A program made the translations under genes and the position numbers. The notes beneath the pieces were generated by a model. The model was not told where the DNA came from, made no database searches, and saw only the letters and a program-made list of their open reading frames with translations. This document shows, one piece after another, positions 48,537 through 61,067 of a stretch of 64,000 bases of DNA. This stretch comes from Mesaphorura yosii (lineage: Eukaryota; Arthropoda; Collembola; Poduromorpha; Tullbergiidae). The stretch is taken from NCBI GenBank assembly GCA_009869945.1, contig WIXG01000104.1, positions 1 to 64,000 on the forward strand, written 5' to 3'. Each line of letters begins with the position of its first letter. Position 1 is the first letter of the stretch.

Positions 48537-49546
48537 TTTGCAACTATGAACCGGACTGGTAGATTTCAAGTCGAACAATGAATTGCAATCGTCTCCAGGT
48601 TACAGTTCTACAAATTCCCAACTTAATCCTGACTTGGTCAATACAGCTCTGTTAGAATAGTTATTGTGGAATCGAAGCTTCACTTCAAGTAGTACAAGAC
48701 AATAGTGGACCACAAAATGACCCGAGCGGCAAGGCCTTCCTTATGCCCTAGTCCCGTGATCTCGATTTATGAAGGGGCGCCAAAGCCAACTCCAACCGTC
48801 CTCAGTTTTACGAGGTATTGTTCTAATTTTTAGCACGCTGGCTGAGGAATTGCTCTATAAACGAAAAGAACGCTGCTTGTGCTCATTTTGTGGCAAAAAT
48901 AAGGAGGAGAGAGTCATGCGTTTCAACAATCGGCGAATTAAAAGCCGACTTCAATAATAATTAGTTCAATCTCCAGGCCGCTCTCAATCGGGGTCAGGCC
49001 ACAGGATATTGTCGTCATCGTCGAATTTATTCTGTCTTGCTCTTATTCTTGGTCCTTTGAAGAATTCGACAACACGTGGCCAAACAAGGTCAGGCACCAG
49101 CTGAAAGGACTGCAGAATATCAAGCTACAAAATGCTTCTTCCGCGAATCTGATTTACATACAAATGTAAAAGGCTTTAAAGGCAAAAATGTTATTGGCAC
49201 CGGTGTGCTGTTACAGCTGTAACTTTTATTTCGATTTTTAAGATAGAATTGCCGTATTTCAATTGTCCAGTCAAATCAACTTAAAATTATGATTCATTCT
49301 ACTCTGTATATGATTAATCATTTTAGTACGTCTTAAAATAAAAATACTTCTAATGAGCTTCGTCAGTTACAACTAGAAACCAAACCTCCTAGTTAAGTCA
49401 CTCTTATGCTAGCGTTTAAAATTAAACATGTACATATTTACAGGAAAACATCTGCAAGTACGAGTTGAAGAAAGAAAATAGAACAATAAGTTATTAAATA
49501 CAAAAAGTTTCGAGTTTCAGGTTCGATGGACGTTTTCATAGAGGAA
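48537..49546. other. Spacer between the RING gene and the SLC26 gene
   Basis: It holds the RING gene promoter side (48537 to about 48800) and the 3' flank of the transporter. The plus frame at 48769-48957 has no recognisable product. The nearest minus-strand AATAAA for the transporter is at 49230-49225, 317 bases past its stop. Confidence 0.45.
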
Positions 49547-52365
49547 TTAGGACGCCCTGGCCAAGTGGCTCTGTCCATTCGATTTGGGTGTCGATGAAAG
49601 GCTCGTTTCTTCCATCCTCACATTCGGGTCACTCTGGACAATGATATCAGTCGGAGCTGGAAGCGCGATCGCGGTCTTTGTCGCCGACTTCCGGACAAAC
49701 TCACGAATGTCGTTCCAGTTAAGAATCGGTGGTTTTGCGAGTCCAGCGTCTTGCAGCACTTCCGACCATTCCTCCGAGCAATTTGTAAACTGCAGTACTT
49801 TTTTGTTCTTATTGAACCCTTTGACTAAAGACGCGAGTGCATTCGCTGCTGTGTAATCGCACTGCTTCCATTTTGCGAAGTTCAACACGAAAATGGTAAT
49901 CTTCTTTTTCTTGAGTCCCAGTTTGTTAAGGTACGTGCGGACAAAGTCAACGGACGGGAAGAAGAGGCCAGCCTCTGGTGTAATGACGTAGTACTTGACT
50001 CCACTTTCCTGGCGGAGTTCGCGGTGGACGGTTGGTTTCAGCGATTTCAGCAGAATGTTCCCAATGCTCAGGCCAACACCGACGGCGATGCCGTACTCCA
50101 TTCCAAGGTAGAGAGCAACGGCGAACGTAATGATGCAAACAACGAAATCAACTTCTGCAATTTCGAATGCAAAGCACGTTTATCACTCAGTTTAACTTAT
50201 GCATAAAATACTATAAACAAACTCACTTGAAATTTTCCACATTGGTTTCAGAGCTTCGAACTCAATCATGAAGTAAACGGCGGTCATGATAACTGCAGCC
50301 AAAGACGCCTTTGGAATGTAGTAGAAACTCGGCGTCAACAATCCAAGAGAGAAGATGACCAAAAGTCCTGCATGAAAGATATTTCTTTAAGCAAGAGGTC
50401 AAAGTTGGTCTGGTCAATTAGTTGATGAGGGTCAAACCTGTAAACATCGATCCCAGCGGACTTCTGACGCCGGACGCTTCGTTCACTGCCGACCGCGAGA
50501 AGGATCCCGACGTCGGGATTGCCTTAATGAAGGCACCAAACACGTTGCAAATTCCTAGTGCGTACATTTCTTGAGTAGCGTCAACGCTCTGTCCAGAACC
50601 AAAGGCTTTTGAGATGGCAACATTTTGAAGGACGGCAATCACGGCGATGATGAAAGGCCCAGCTTTCAAGTATTCCCATGTTTCGGCGAATGTCAGTCTC
50701 TCAATGTCGTCACCAGACATGGTTTCGTTGAAGGCTTCCCTGTTCGGGAGTCGAAATTCGGGGACGGTGATGGGAGGAAATCCACCTGAAGAAAGAAGTA
50801 TGGACTATTTCACTCACATAATTGCGATGCACAGGTGCTGTCTATCTATTACAACAGCCTGGTATACCTTGGACGTGTCCCACAATTTTAAACGGCGGAT
50901 TCTGCCAGAGCCAAGCCATGACCGTGGTTAGAATCACAATGATCACATTCTTTGCTGTAGAAATCAGCCAGAGTGTGTACTTTAAAACTGGCGACGGGTT
51001 TTTGATGGGCAGGTCCTTCAGTTTCTTTACGGAGTAAAATCAAGGCGATTAGTTAATTATCGTCTTTCAGTTGATCAGTATTCTGTAGGATCTGTGGTAA
51101 GATCCACTTACTCGAAGAAGTAGAAGAGCAATCACACACGCCACCCCAAGAATGGAGTCGCCGAGATGAATGTGTGAAATGTCGCGGATGATAGCTTGCC
51201 AATAGCCGACAAACCCGTCCCCTTTGTCGCCGCTTATGCCAAACAGGCTCTTCACTTGAGAGGACATGATCGTCACCGACGCTCCGGCGGTGAAACCTGG
51301 GCAGAGCAAGAATGAGCCAATAGGTTCAGAATACCATAACAAGCGCATTAAAGTATTACACGTAAGCCTTTTACCTATCGTCACCGGTTCCGATATGAAA
51401 CTCACGACCCACCCAAGCGACAAGATGGCCATAGAAAGTTCAAAGACTCCAGCGTAGAAGGCTGTCAGAATGGCACATGAGGGATTATTGTTTCCACAGG
51501 TTTGGAATGTCAGGAGACCCATCACAGCAGTTGGGCTGGAATACAACAAGTACGAGGACACAGTGAGATGGAAGCTTAGTACAAAGCCCTAGCATTCCTA
51601 TCCATGTTACAACTCCTTTTTTAGTTTTCATATATGGCGTTCTTAACGTCTTACCCAATGGCTGCTTGACGGCACGATCCGAGAATAACATACACCAAGC
51701 ATGTGAAGTACGACGAGTACAGGCCATACTGCAAATCACACCATACAGGCGAAAATTAGTCGCTAATTTAAGAAAGTGGCTTTCACAGCAGGAAATTTCA
51801 CCCTTTCAGCAGGTAAACTCACCTCAGGACTGAGTCCAGCAATTGCCGCATAAGCCCTGAAAGCGTTCGGAATAAGGTCTATTTAGTCCACATGTAATGG
51901 TTATTATTAATGGGGTTGGGAATTCAAGAATTCTTACATGGATTGAGGAACCACTGTCAAACCTGTGAATCAACGGAAGATATTTCGTTTTAACTTTTCT
52001 TGGAAGATTTACAATTTAACTAGACACGAAAGCAAAAACGCATTTCTTACCAACTGTGACTCCAGCAATCAAGTCTGCCACCAAGTCACCTTTTTTGTAT
52101 TTAGGCAGCCATCCAAAAATGGGAAGTCGCTTTTTGATTACTTTCTTCGCTTTCTGCTGCCATGTTCGAGTGGGTTCGGGATCTGAGCAAAGCACAAGCT
52201 TTCAATTACAGTTCAACTAATAGTTAACTAACCGTCTCAGCGTGCCCCTCCGCTATTGTATATTTGATATGTGTACACGTACTCACCTTCGTCTATAATT
52301 TCTCCCCCAGGGGATTCATTGTAGTATGATGGGAGAGGTAATTCGAAAGAAGACTTGTTCTTCAT
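49547..52365 (-). CDS. SLC26A11-like sulfate/anion transporter
   Basis: Eleven coding exons (52365-52287, 52182-52051, 51953-51938, 51856-51823, 51728-51655, 51535-51375, 51296-51112, 51024-50868, 50785-50438, 50367-50227, 50154-49547) give 644 residues; human SLC26A11 has about 606. Family signatures: PIFGWLPKY, DLVADLIAGVTVVPQSMAYA, GLYSSYFTCLVY, GPTAVMGLL, GFTAGASVTIMSSQVK and SKAFGSGQSVDATQEM, then a C-terminal STAS domain (about residues 465-590). Multi-pass plasma-membrane or lysosomal anion exchange (sulfate, chloride and others) is known for the family; the substrate here is not shown by sequence. Exon 3 is only 16 bases and completes the first-helix VVPQSM motif. The exon 8 acceptor (CCGTAAAG) is weak, but ACTAAT lies about 25 bases upstream as a branch site. 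The exon 9 donor is GTTTGA. Confidence 0.93.
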
Positions 52366-55300
52366 TTTGTCAAGAGTTGTGCTTATTATCTTCTTCGGAG
52401 GAAAAGTCTACTATTCCAGCGTCCCAGTCTGCTCAGTTAGGCGGCTGGAAGTTGTGTTCCTAAACTTTTTCTTCTTACGAAATGCTCGGTATTCCTGCTG
52501 AAATCGAAAAAGTGGAAAGATTATCAACAATGCAAAGATGAGACCTCGAGCCTCTTATCAAATCTTCTGCCCCACTGACTTACATCTTATGCAATTCAGA
52601 CTAATTTCTTTTGAGGCAAAGACGTGGCTGCCTCCTTTCTAAATCTAGTTGGAAATGAGTCACTAATTTGTGCCAGATCTGCACCAACATAAAACAAAAA
52701 CAAAGCGCTTGTGTGTTTGTGCCGGTACCACTTCAATGGACGCTGTGTCAATAGTCAATAGTCAAAAGCAAACAATGTCTCACAGAATTGTCCTTCTAGC
52801 TTTAGAGAGCTGCCGAGTATTAATTGAGTTTTGAGACTAATTGTGTGCTTATATACTACTAGAACGAACAACAAGAACGACGCGGCTCAAATCAGCAGCA
52901 GCACAACGACGACGCGACGAGGGAATGAGAATTCTGCTTTGCGTTCGCGTTTATTTGTTTTTGCACGCTATTGTGGATGATTTCAGCAGCAGAAAGATCA
53001 AGTACAAAGGTTGTGAGGTGATATAATCGCCAACCGCCAGCCAAGTTCTTGGGCTAATCCCCTGCAATTGCATCCAACTCGCACTCGTCCTCGTACTCGT
53101 ATGGCCACTGACCAGCACACAAGCTCTACCACTTTCAACAATGTCGATGCCACTGCCACTGTCGAAGAGGGTTAACCACATTTGCGGTAAATTTCCATGC
53201 GCCACAAACAAAACAATAAATATTGAGGTAGAACCATAAAAGAGAAAAACTTGGATTGCTTGCGCACAGCGCACAAGCGGACACGCCAATCGCAAAATCC
53301 AAATTGTTATCCTTCCCGGAATGTAATGCTTTCCGTGATAGTCGATAGCCGAAGCATGTAACTTTCAATTCAGGCTTTCAGGGGAAATGCCGGCCACTTA
53401 AATACGTACGCCGGTTCCATGTCGGACTTGGGAATTCAATGAACACTTGAAAATAATGCCCATAATGCTTTAGTGGATTGACAGCAGGATCTCATTGACA
53501 ATGAAAATCAGACATGTAAAGTGCCTCGCATCACATTCGCCTCAAATCACGTAATCAGCTGGTAGAAAACAACATTTGCTGCGTTACGCGAAAGTGACGT
53601 GTGACGCGTCGGTTAGCTGGCTCGTCTACTGCTCAGCTTTTTCGTTCAAACAAAGTAATTGAATGAATTCCCAAAACTTAATTCGTTGGGACGAACAATG
53701 GCTCTGATTTTCCGATTCAAATCAGACTCAACAGCTGTCAGCGTCAGAATGCAATGCAGAATCAATGCGACAACATTTGATAACTTAATTACATAATTGA
53801 GCTGGATTTGCGACAAATTCGCACTCGCACTTTGCACAGTTCACGTGAATGATGAATAATGCATGGCAATTCTCAAATTCGCAGCGTGCATATTTTTATG
53901 GTCAAGGCAGTTCGCTTATGTCGAGTGCTTGTGCACTTCCTGCTCTGCGCCAACATGTTTTGTTTTTTCTCCTGCTTCCCAATGCGTTCTTTCGAAATTT
54001 TGCGTGCACATTCCTACGAGACGAATCACTTGATCTCTACGCGGCACACACGCACACACGGCGAATTTAATTAAGACAAAGCAAGCAGTTATTATTATTA
54101 GAGATCGTTTGAATAATTAGGAGCGATACATGCGTGTTCCGTGATCAAAAGTAGCTTCGCATGAATGCCTTTGTCAAGCAGCTGCTGATTGAGCGAGCAA
54201 AAACGAAGCAATAAACAGCGAAGCCGAGACGAGCTGTCTGCTGCAGAGTCATCGACAGCGGGCTCAATGAAACGCAGAATCCCTGTGGAATGCGAGGAAT
54301 GCACGCACGCGCACGTGAATGTTATCATTATTATTATCATATTTTGTATCATTATCATACATATTTGTGGATGCAACTGGCCTTCTTTTTCGCATTTCCT
54401 TTTGCTGAGCCGAACGCGTAGCTAAATGACAATTTTCCTGCTCAGACGCAAGAAACAACGCGTGCTCAGAATTCAGATTTTAAAAATTAATCCGGTAATC
54501 CGATCTGGATACTTACGTAATCTGATTTTCAGGTGTCACAAATGACCGGAGACGATTTCATGCGACATGATGCAGAAAGTTTAATTTAGCTTAGAAGTCA
54601 TTAGTCTTCTCATACTTTACACGTGCAAGACGAATGACGCACTGGAGACATACAGAATTATGTAATTTTAGATTCAAGTTTAAACTTTTTCGTCCTGACG
54701 ATGTTCCTTGATTCAAAAATCGACCTCTACTCCACATTATCGTTAATTAACACTTAAACCACTTCTCATTTAAGTAAACAGGTTTAATGTATCTCATTGT
54801 CATTGTGCTCTGTCGGAATGCACATAAAAAGTGATCATGTCGGTGGAATGTGCTCGCTGCTGGACAAAAGCTATCAAAGTGCTTTTTATACAGAAAACAG
54901 AAAGCTGAAACTTTCCAAGCATGCCATCACGCACTTAAAGGCCATTTGTATGCAATGTACTACACGCAGAGGCTGAACGCTGTGGACTTGAATTGTGGAC
55001 AACCTAATCACATAATGAGCCGTGGTTATTTTAATTTGTGATGGTTTAATAAGCATAAGCGTATTGTTAAGTCGGTAAACATGCAGTCTTATCACGTATC
55101 GAATTACGCATTGTACGGAATTGGAAGGAAGATTCTTTTGGGAGCTTGTAATTGTCATCGTCGTCCACATTCCATTCTCCGACTCGATTTCTGTATTATA
55201 TTGCTAACGCTGGTCTGACAATTGACGGCTTGATTAATGCGAGATTGGATGATTTTCGACGATAAACAAATAAGACGATGGGACGCGTGGACGCGGTCAC

Positions 55301-58300
55301 TTTGTTCTTTGCACTGACCTTCCCTTCAGCATAAAATTCGGCATTGACTGAGATCTTTGGAAAAATTTTGTCCCAAAAGTTTGTCGCATCACTTCGACTT
55401 GCATTCGGGCTCGAATCTATTCTTAGCTCTGGCCTAATTATTGTACGCGCATGGGAAATTTCTATTGCAGCGCCCCACCGGCCCCACAAAAAACAAGCCG
55501 AGTGAGGAATAATTTCGGCAAAAACGTCAGACAAAGCTAAAACGCGAAAACACGATTTTCAGCTCCATACCACCCGTAAGAATAGCTGATGACGCCTGGG
55601 ATCGAAAAATGAATGAAACGTTGGACAAAGAATGCATCTGCAAATTTCCATAACGCAGCACAGCGTGGAGTGCAGTGACAGAGTGTCATACATGCGAGAC
55701 AAATTCCGGGACGCTGTGTTTTGTTAGGGTGAGACTACAACGCCATATCTCTGAGACTACCTCAATAAAAAAATACGAAAACTTACCCTATTGTAGTGTT
55801 GACAGGTGCGAATGGTGAATTTGATCTGCCTGAGCGCGTATGACAATGGCCTTTGTACTTTGCACTTTGTACTACAGCTCGCATATGTATGTGAAGCTTC
55901 TAGCTGATTGTTAACAATCGACTCCTTATCAAACTCAGCAGAGAGGTTCTGTCTGTGTGTCTGTGTCTGGAGAAGCTATCCGCTCGGAGAACAGATTCGG
56001 ACTAAAACTTGGACAGAATTGAATTGAATATGAAAATTCATTTTCACTGACTGTTTATTTCACCGCGTCCTGGAGTGGCGTGTGGCGTGGATTGGATTAA
56101 ACTAAATTGCCATTGTATGGATTTATCCTGCCCCGTGCCGCCGTGCCCCTACCGTAAAGTGCGAGCGGGTGGAACTTTATGGCATGGCAAGGCAAGGTTT
56201 TAGCGCGAAGCCTTCGGGTAATCATTAACCACACGAAAATAGTTAAAGTGCAGATTACGCGCATTGTGATATTGAGATGTCACGCCAGAAGCAAATACAA
56301 ATACAAATTCTCATTGCATGGCATGTGGCAGGCAGGCAAGCAGGCATTTGTTTCATACAGGCTAAAAGCTATGACTTTATGATGCGCTTTTCCCTGGCTA
56401 ATTATCTCGTTCAACTCAGAGCTGGAGCCGAGCATTGTGGGCTCGTCCTATTAGAATACTGCTTCTGGTACAAAGTTCGAGTTTAGAACAAGATTTTGGT
56501 GGTAAACAACTTGAAGTCCAACGGAGCATGTACACTCCTGGGAAGCTACTTTCTGAATGAATCAGAAGATACTCGACTTAGACGTAGAGTAGACAAGTTG
56601 ATTTGTTCTTGAAAGCATTACAATTGTGATTATGATAATTACACCAATTCACTCTCAGTCTCTGTCAGTCTCAGCTCTCAGCCACCCACCGCAGTGCAGA
56701 GTGCAGACTTTGATTTGATGCATTTGCGTTTGAGGTAAAACGGGGAATTAATTAGTATTTCAGACCATTTCTAGAATTGCATAATCAGAGCAATGTTACT
56801 GCACCAGATAATTCGAGTTTCGTATTAGAAGGTTCAGTTCTTCCAAGAATCGATCGGAATATCCAGACTTACAGTCAATTTCATTTTTTACGAAAACAGC
56901 ATTCCCAGTGCTCGGTGATTGAATTAACTTACATCCACGTGGCAGTTGTTAATTACTAACACGGGACCTATGCTATGCATAAATTATGATTGAGTGACCC
57001 ACTTCCGAAATCTGAAGACGCGGACGGTGGAGATGCTGTTAAGACAGTCTGCGAATCAATTCATGTTTAATTTTCCTTTTGGATAATTGAAGCCAAAAAA
57101 CACAAGCCATAAGGTGATGCGATGACGGGCGGCGAATTCGTAACTGAATCCAACGTTATAGCATGCAGAGACCTGTGAGAGGACATCCCACCGAATCATT
57201 ACGCATTACGCACCAGAGAAATGCGTACGCATTAATGAGACGCGCTAAATGAGCATGTAATCAAGGTTTAATTTCAAAACTGATAAAGTGGAACCACAAT
57301 TTTTGGATAAGCCAGGAAACAGTTCATCGTTTAATTCCCACACTGGTTTGTGAAGAAGAAAAACTTCTTCAGAACCGAACCTGTAAGTCTAAAGTTTTGA
57401 TGATGTTGTCGACTCGTACTCGGCTTGATTGGACTCATCACCTCATGCTCATTGTTTCAGTGTAGTTGAACTATTTAAGACTAATTTTACATGCACACTT
57501 CAATATTATTCAGTAGTAATTGTTTCATCCGGTTATTTCTGGCTGGCATTTTGGCATGCACTCTTTCAGTTCGTGGTTCGGATTGACAGGCCATGCACAA
57601 TTCGGCTCCTGAAACGTGACAAAAAGAAACCGACGCAACAAAAATAGGAATCCCATGAATATTTAATGCGCTGCTCTTTCCGCAAATCTGGATTTCTGCG
57701 TCAACGTCTTCCCAATTTTTGCATGGATTGATGAACTGACTTAATTAATTGTCTGTTGCGTAAAGAAGTTTCAAATTTATTTGGAGCCACGTGGAAGGGA
57801 GGTGACCCTTCTTTTTATGCCAGCCAAGGCTTGCCTCTTGAGCTTGTGCGCACGTTCAGTCTGACCGAGCCACAAATTGATGAACCGATGAACTCAATCT
57901 ACTAATTCAAACACAATGGCGTTGTCAATATTTTACGCATACGCACGCTTTCGCTGTTCATTGAGCAATTTAAGTTAGACAACAAGGATTTAGCTCAAGT
58001 ACGAGTCGATGGTGTGACGCACCTCTCTTTGTGTATTCAGCACTCAGTTTTATCAAATGGAATTCCGTGCCAAACTGGCGAAACTGGAATCATTTGGTTT
58101 TCGGTAATTGCTTGATAACAAAAACAAATTACGGATTACTTCTAGCTCAAAACAACACTTCCATGCTGCTCACGACAAAGAGCACAGCGGAGGCAGAAGC
58201 GGATGAACTCACGCTACGTCACAGATGATCATGATTAATTAATGGACTTCCGTTCTGTTCCGTGACCTTCTCTAGGCTTTTCCATTGCTAGAACCAAATA

Positions 58301-59687
58301 ATTGTGCAGCTGGCATACGACTATGACCTTTGAACTTGTGACGCGTGGAAACAACCTCGACAAACTGGGAAATACCTCTTGAGTGTTGAGTGACTGGCTG
58401 ACACGACATGACGAAATGAAAGCACTCAACTCGCACTTCAAACTTGCCGCAGGTTGTTTAGGAATTTCCAGACAAGCGGATTAGTCAATTACTCTTGCAA
58501 ATTACGTTACACGACCGCTCCGCTGACACTTGTAACTACGACTGAATTCAATTTTCTGCAAAACTCTTGACAAATGAAAATATTCAGGAGCCGTAATGAA
58601 AAGCATTCAATACACCAGCGCAGTATCCAAAATATTTGCTGCTGGGGACTTTAATGTCGTTAATCCAAATCTTTACCTATTTATCATGTGATCCAAATCA
58701 TGTCATGTATTACAAAATGAAAAGCCGCAATTTAAAATGTCAGTTAAATATCAAAACAACGCTAAAGCACATTACAAACAAGTGCAATAATTACGTAAGT
58801 GTATTAATCATGTGGGCAATCCAGCGAGTTTGTTTGTCGAGTGCATACATGTCGTTAGTCGTACCTCTTCTTGGTACTGGGCACTTAACGGCAAAGCTCT
58901 ACCCTGCCCTTAATCAGTTTTCGTGGAAAACTGTCTGGGATCGGAGTACTAATTGATAAGACTCTTGAGTCTTGGCAACAGAATCGAATCATGATTCAAC
59001 TTTCAAATTTTCAGCGAAATCTGTTGTCAGTTTGGATTCAAAACAGTCTTTCATGATTATTCCGTGGAAAGGGTCAATCGACATAATTTAAAAATGATAA
59101 GATGGGATCGTCAATACTTGACACTTGAGACCTAAAAATCTTCACTCTGAAATACCTTCGTATTCAAGTACGTTACATTTTAATGAAAAAGTGTTTACAA
59201 GATCGACATATCCGCAGCGTGAAGCCGGAATCTTTGTCTCAAATCTGCTGATTGCGTCTTATTGTGACCTAGCATAAGGTGGGCCATAAATGAGCCATCA
59301 ATAAATTGTTTTTGGTTTGTTATGCAATTTTCGACCTTGGCCGTGATTTCTGTAAATAATTTTTACTTGAAGAATGACATTTCTCAGTTTGTTTACAGAA
59401 ATATCACGTTTGCAAACTTGAGTGTGATGGAACTATAAAGCGAATCCTTATCAGAACTCAAGGCGTTCTGTTTTTCTTGTGCTAATCAATTCAAAATTCT
59501 TCAATTCAATGATTCTGAACTAATTTCAAGGTGGAGACATTTCGGAAAGGCCAAATTCACAGACACGTTCCATCCTCATCAAACCGTATGGATTGGATTG
59601 AGAATTCTTCGATCATGTTTGCGTACAACGAATGCAGATGATGAAATTCCATTGCAGCACACTTCTTGTTCATTTCAGATTATTGGT
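52366..59687. other. Gene-poor region between SLC26 and OXLD1
   Basis: About 7.3 kb with no recognisable protein gene. The left part (52366 to about 52900) should contain the transporter 5' leader and promoter. The rest holds scattered TACGCA/TGCGTA motifs, a purine/pyrimidine-patterned ATTATT stretch near 54320-54360 and a 14-base palindrome at 57220. Open frames reach about 112 codons (minus 55196-55534) and none resembles a known family. No tRNA or transposon protein was recognised. Confidence 0.45.
57220..57233. repeat. 14-base perfect palindrome AATGCGTACGCATT
   Basis: The sequence equals its reverse complement. Just upstream, ATTACGCATTACGCA (about 57199-57213) repeats the half-site twice. 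It contains the GCGTACGC core that recurs at 10108, 10216 and 16710. Confidence 0.6.
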
Positions 59688-59693
59688 TTTATT
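59688..59693 (-). terminator. Polyadenylation signal for OXLD1
   Basis: AATAAA on the minus strand, 135 bases past the OXLD1 stop codon at 59828. Confidence 0.55.
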
Positions 59694-59827
59694 AAACTTG
59701 TTACTTGTCATCGACAATTGAGAAATATTGTGACAGTATCTTCTTAAGCGAGGTTAAAGCTAACGCAGTTAATGACGACCACTACAGAACACAACAAAGA
59801 CTAGAACGAACAACGCCGATGTGCGTA

Positions 59828-60526
59828 TCACCAGAGTTTTTTGAACTTGAGGTCCATAATAAGCCATGCCTTAATGTTTGGATCATCGATGTTCTCAACC
59901 TCACGATGGACTCGCTCCTTCCCCATTTCAGGGCTGGAGTAAAATTTCGTCAGTTTCTCAACGTAATCGATCCACACGCAATTTGAACAGCCAGACATGC
60001 AGCAGTTTGTTGGCGGTATCAAGTCTTCCTCTGTGATTTCTTCGTCCGTGGGTGGTATGAACATGGGACGCATGTGCTTGACATCCGACACATCGCGAGG
60101 GATCAGAACCACGGTGGGAGGCGCCATATTGAATTCGAGTACTTGCTTCAGGTTTCTTTTCTTCTCATCTTCTCCTTCGCTCTCAGGAGGAATTACACGC
60201 GCAGGTCGACTATCTGTCACAACCTTTCTTGGAAACAAATGAGCTTCTGTCGAAATTGCTATTGCCACTTGAGGTTCACTTCTTTCTTCTGCAGGTTTGG
60301 ACTGCGACTGGGGTTCACGTTCTGCTGTTTTCTGGTCTTCCTTCTCATTTGTACGTGAATCCTTCTTTGACTTATCTGACGGCGAGCATACTTTAGACAA
60401 CACGAATAAACCCCTGCGTTGAATTTTTGTTCTTGCAATTGGCGACTTCACAAATGTTCCGAATCTTTCAACCAACAGGAATGATTTAAAGCTTCCATTG
60501 TTGATCAGTGCGCGAGGAACGGACAT
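59828..60526 (-). CDS. OXLD1: Oxidoreductase-like domain protein (OXLD1 homologue)
   Basis: A single-exon frame of 232 residues with ATG at 60526. The C-terminal 62 residues carry the oxidoreductase-like domain signature: PPTNCCMSGCSNCVWIDYVE with C175, C176, C180 and C183, then PNIKAWLIMDLK, matching the known CCxxxCxxCVWxxY pattern. The N-terminal part is basic, acid-poor and Ser/Arg-rich (residues 1 to about 40), which fits a mitochondrial presequence, followed by a Lys/Glu/Gln-rich disordered linker (about 48-90). The family is small and mitochondrial in animals and its biochemical role is not established; the name reflects domain similarity, not shown activity. The gene is divergent from EXOSC7, about 540 bases apart. 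Confidence 0.88.
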   Translation of the reverse strand: MSVPRALINNGSFKSFLLVERFGTFVKSPIARTKIQRRGLFVLSKVCSPSDKSKKDSRTNEKEDQKTAEREPQSQSKPAEERSEPQVAIAISTEAHLFPRKVVTDSRPARVIPPESEGEDEKKRNLKQVLEFNMAPPTVVLIPRDVSDVKHMRPMFIPPTDEEITEEDLIPPTNCCMSGCSNCVWIDYVEKLTKFYSSPEMGKERVHREVENIDDPNIKAWLIMDLKFKKLW

Positions 60527-61067
60527 CTATTGATTCTATCGTCCAGATTCGAATGCAGTTTAGTTGAATCTTATACGACAACGGGATCGACGCCTCTGCT
60601 GACGATAGCCAGCTGGAGCCTCATCATTCAGACGACGAATTAAACTTGAAAGGTTCCGATCCTAGAATGCAAGTTTCTGGAGGCAGAAGGTCATCAGCAT
60701 CTCATGAGCAAATATATGAATACTGAAATACTCGATAATTTAACGCTTACATGATTAAGATATCCAAGTTCCAACGTTCAAGTTCCAATGGTTAACAATA
60801 ATTAATTAATTATGCTTAAGTAAATCGTCAGCAAGCGATTGCCAATTTTGTTATACTTCAGTCAGTCGAATCTGTTTGACGTCTGACTGCGACTTTACTG
60901 CTGTTGATATTTTCTGAATTTTTTCCACTCAACGCAAGGAAACTCCGACTTGACTTGATTCAAGTCGCATGTGCTCAGCGGTCAATTGTTCTCTATCTAA
61001 CCTGTTTGTTGTGTGAAGTCAGAAGAATTGTTCGCGATCAGTATCAGTTTAATTGATTGCAGTTAGC
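60527..61067. promoter_or_regulatory. Bidirectional promoter region of OXLD1 and EXOSC7
   Basis: The two divergent housekeeping-type genes have start codons only 541 bases apart, so both promoters and leaders must lie here unless a leader is spliced. TCAGTTT at 61044-61050 resembles an arthropod initiator just upstream of the EXOSC7 ATG. An AT-rich AATTAATTAATTA stretch lies near 60800. No TATA box is obvious on either side. Confidence 0.5.

Noticed and set aside
48769-48957. 62-codon plus-strand frame with a CSFCGK motif resembling a zinc knuckle
   Set aside because: Only two cysteines with no further ligands, and it sits in the leader region of the divergent RING gene.
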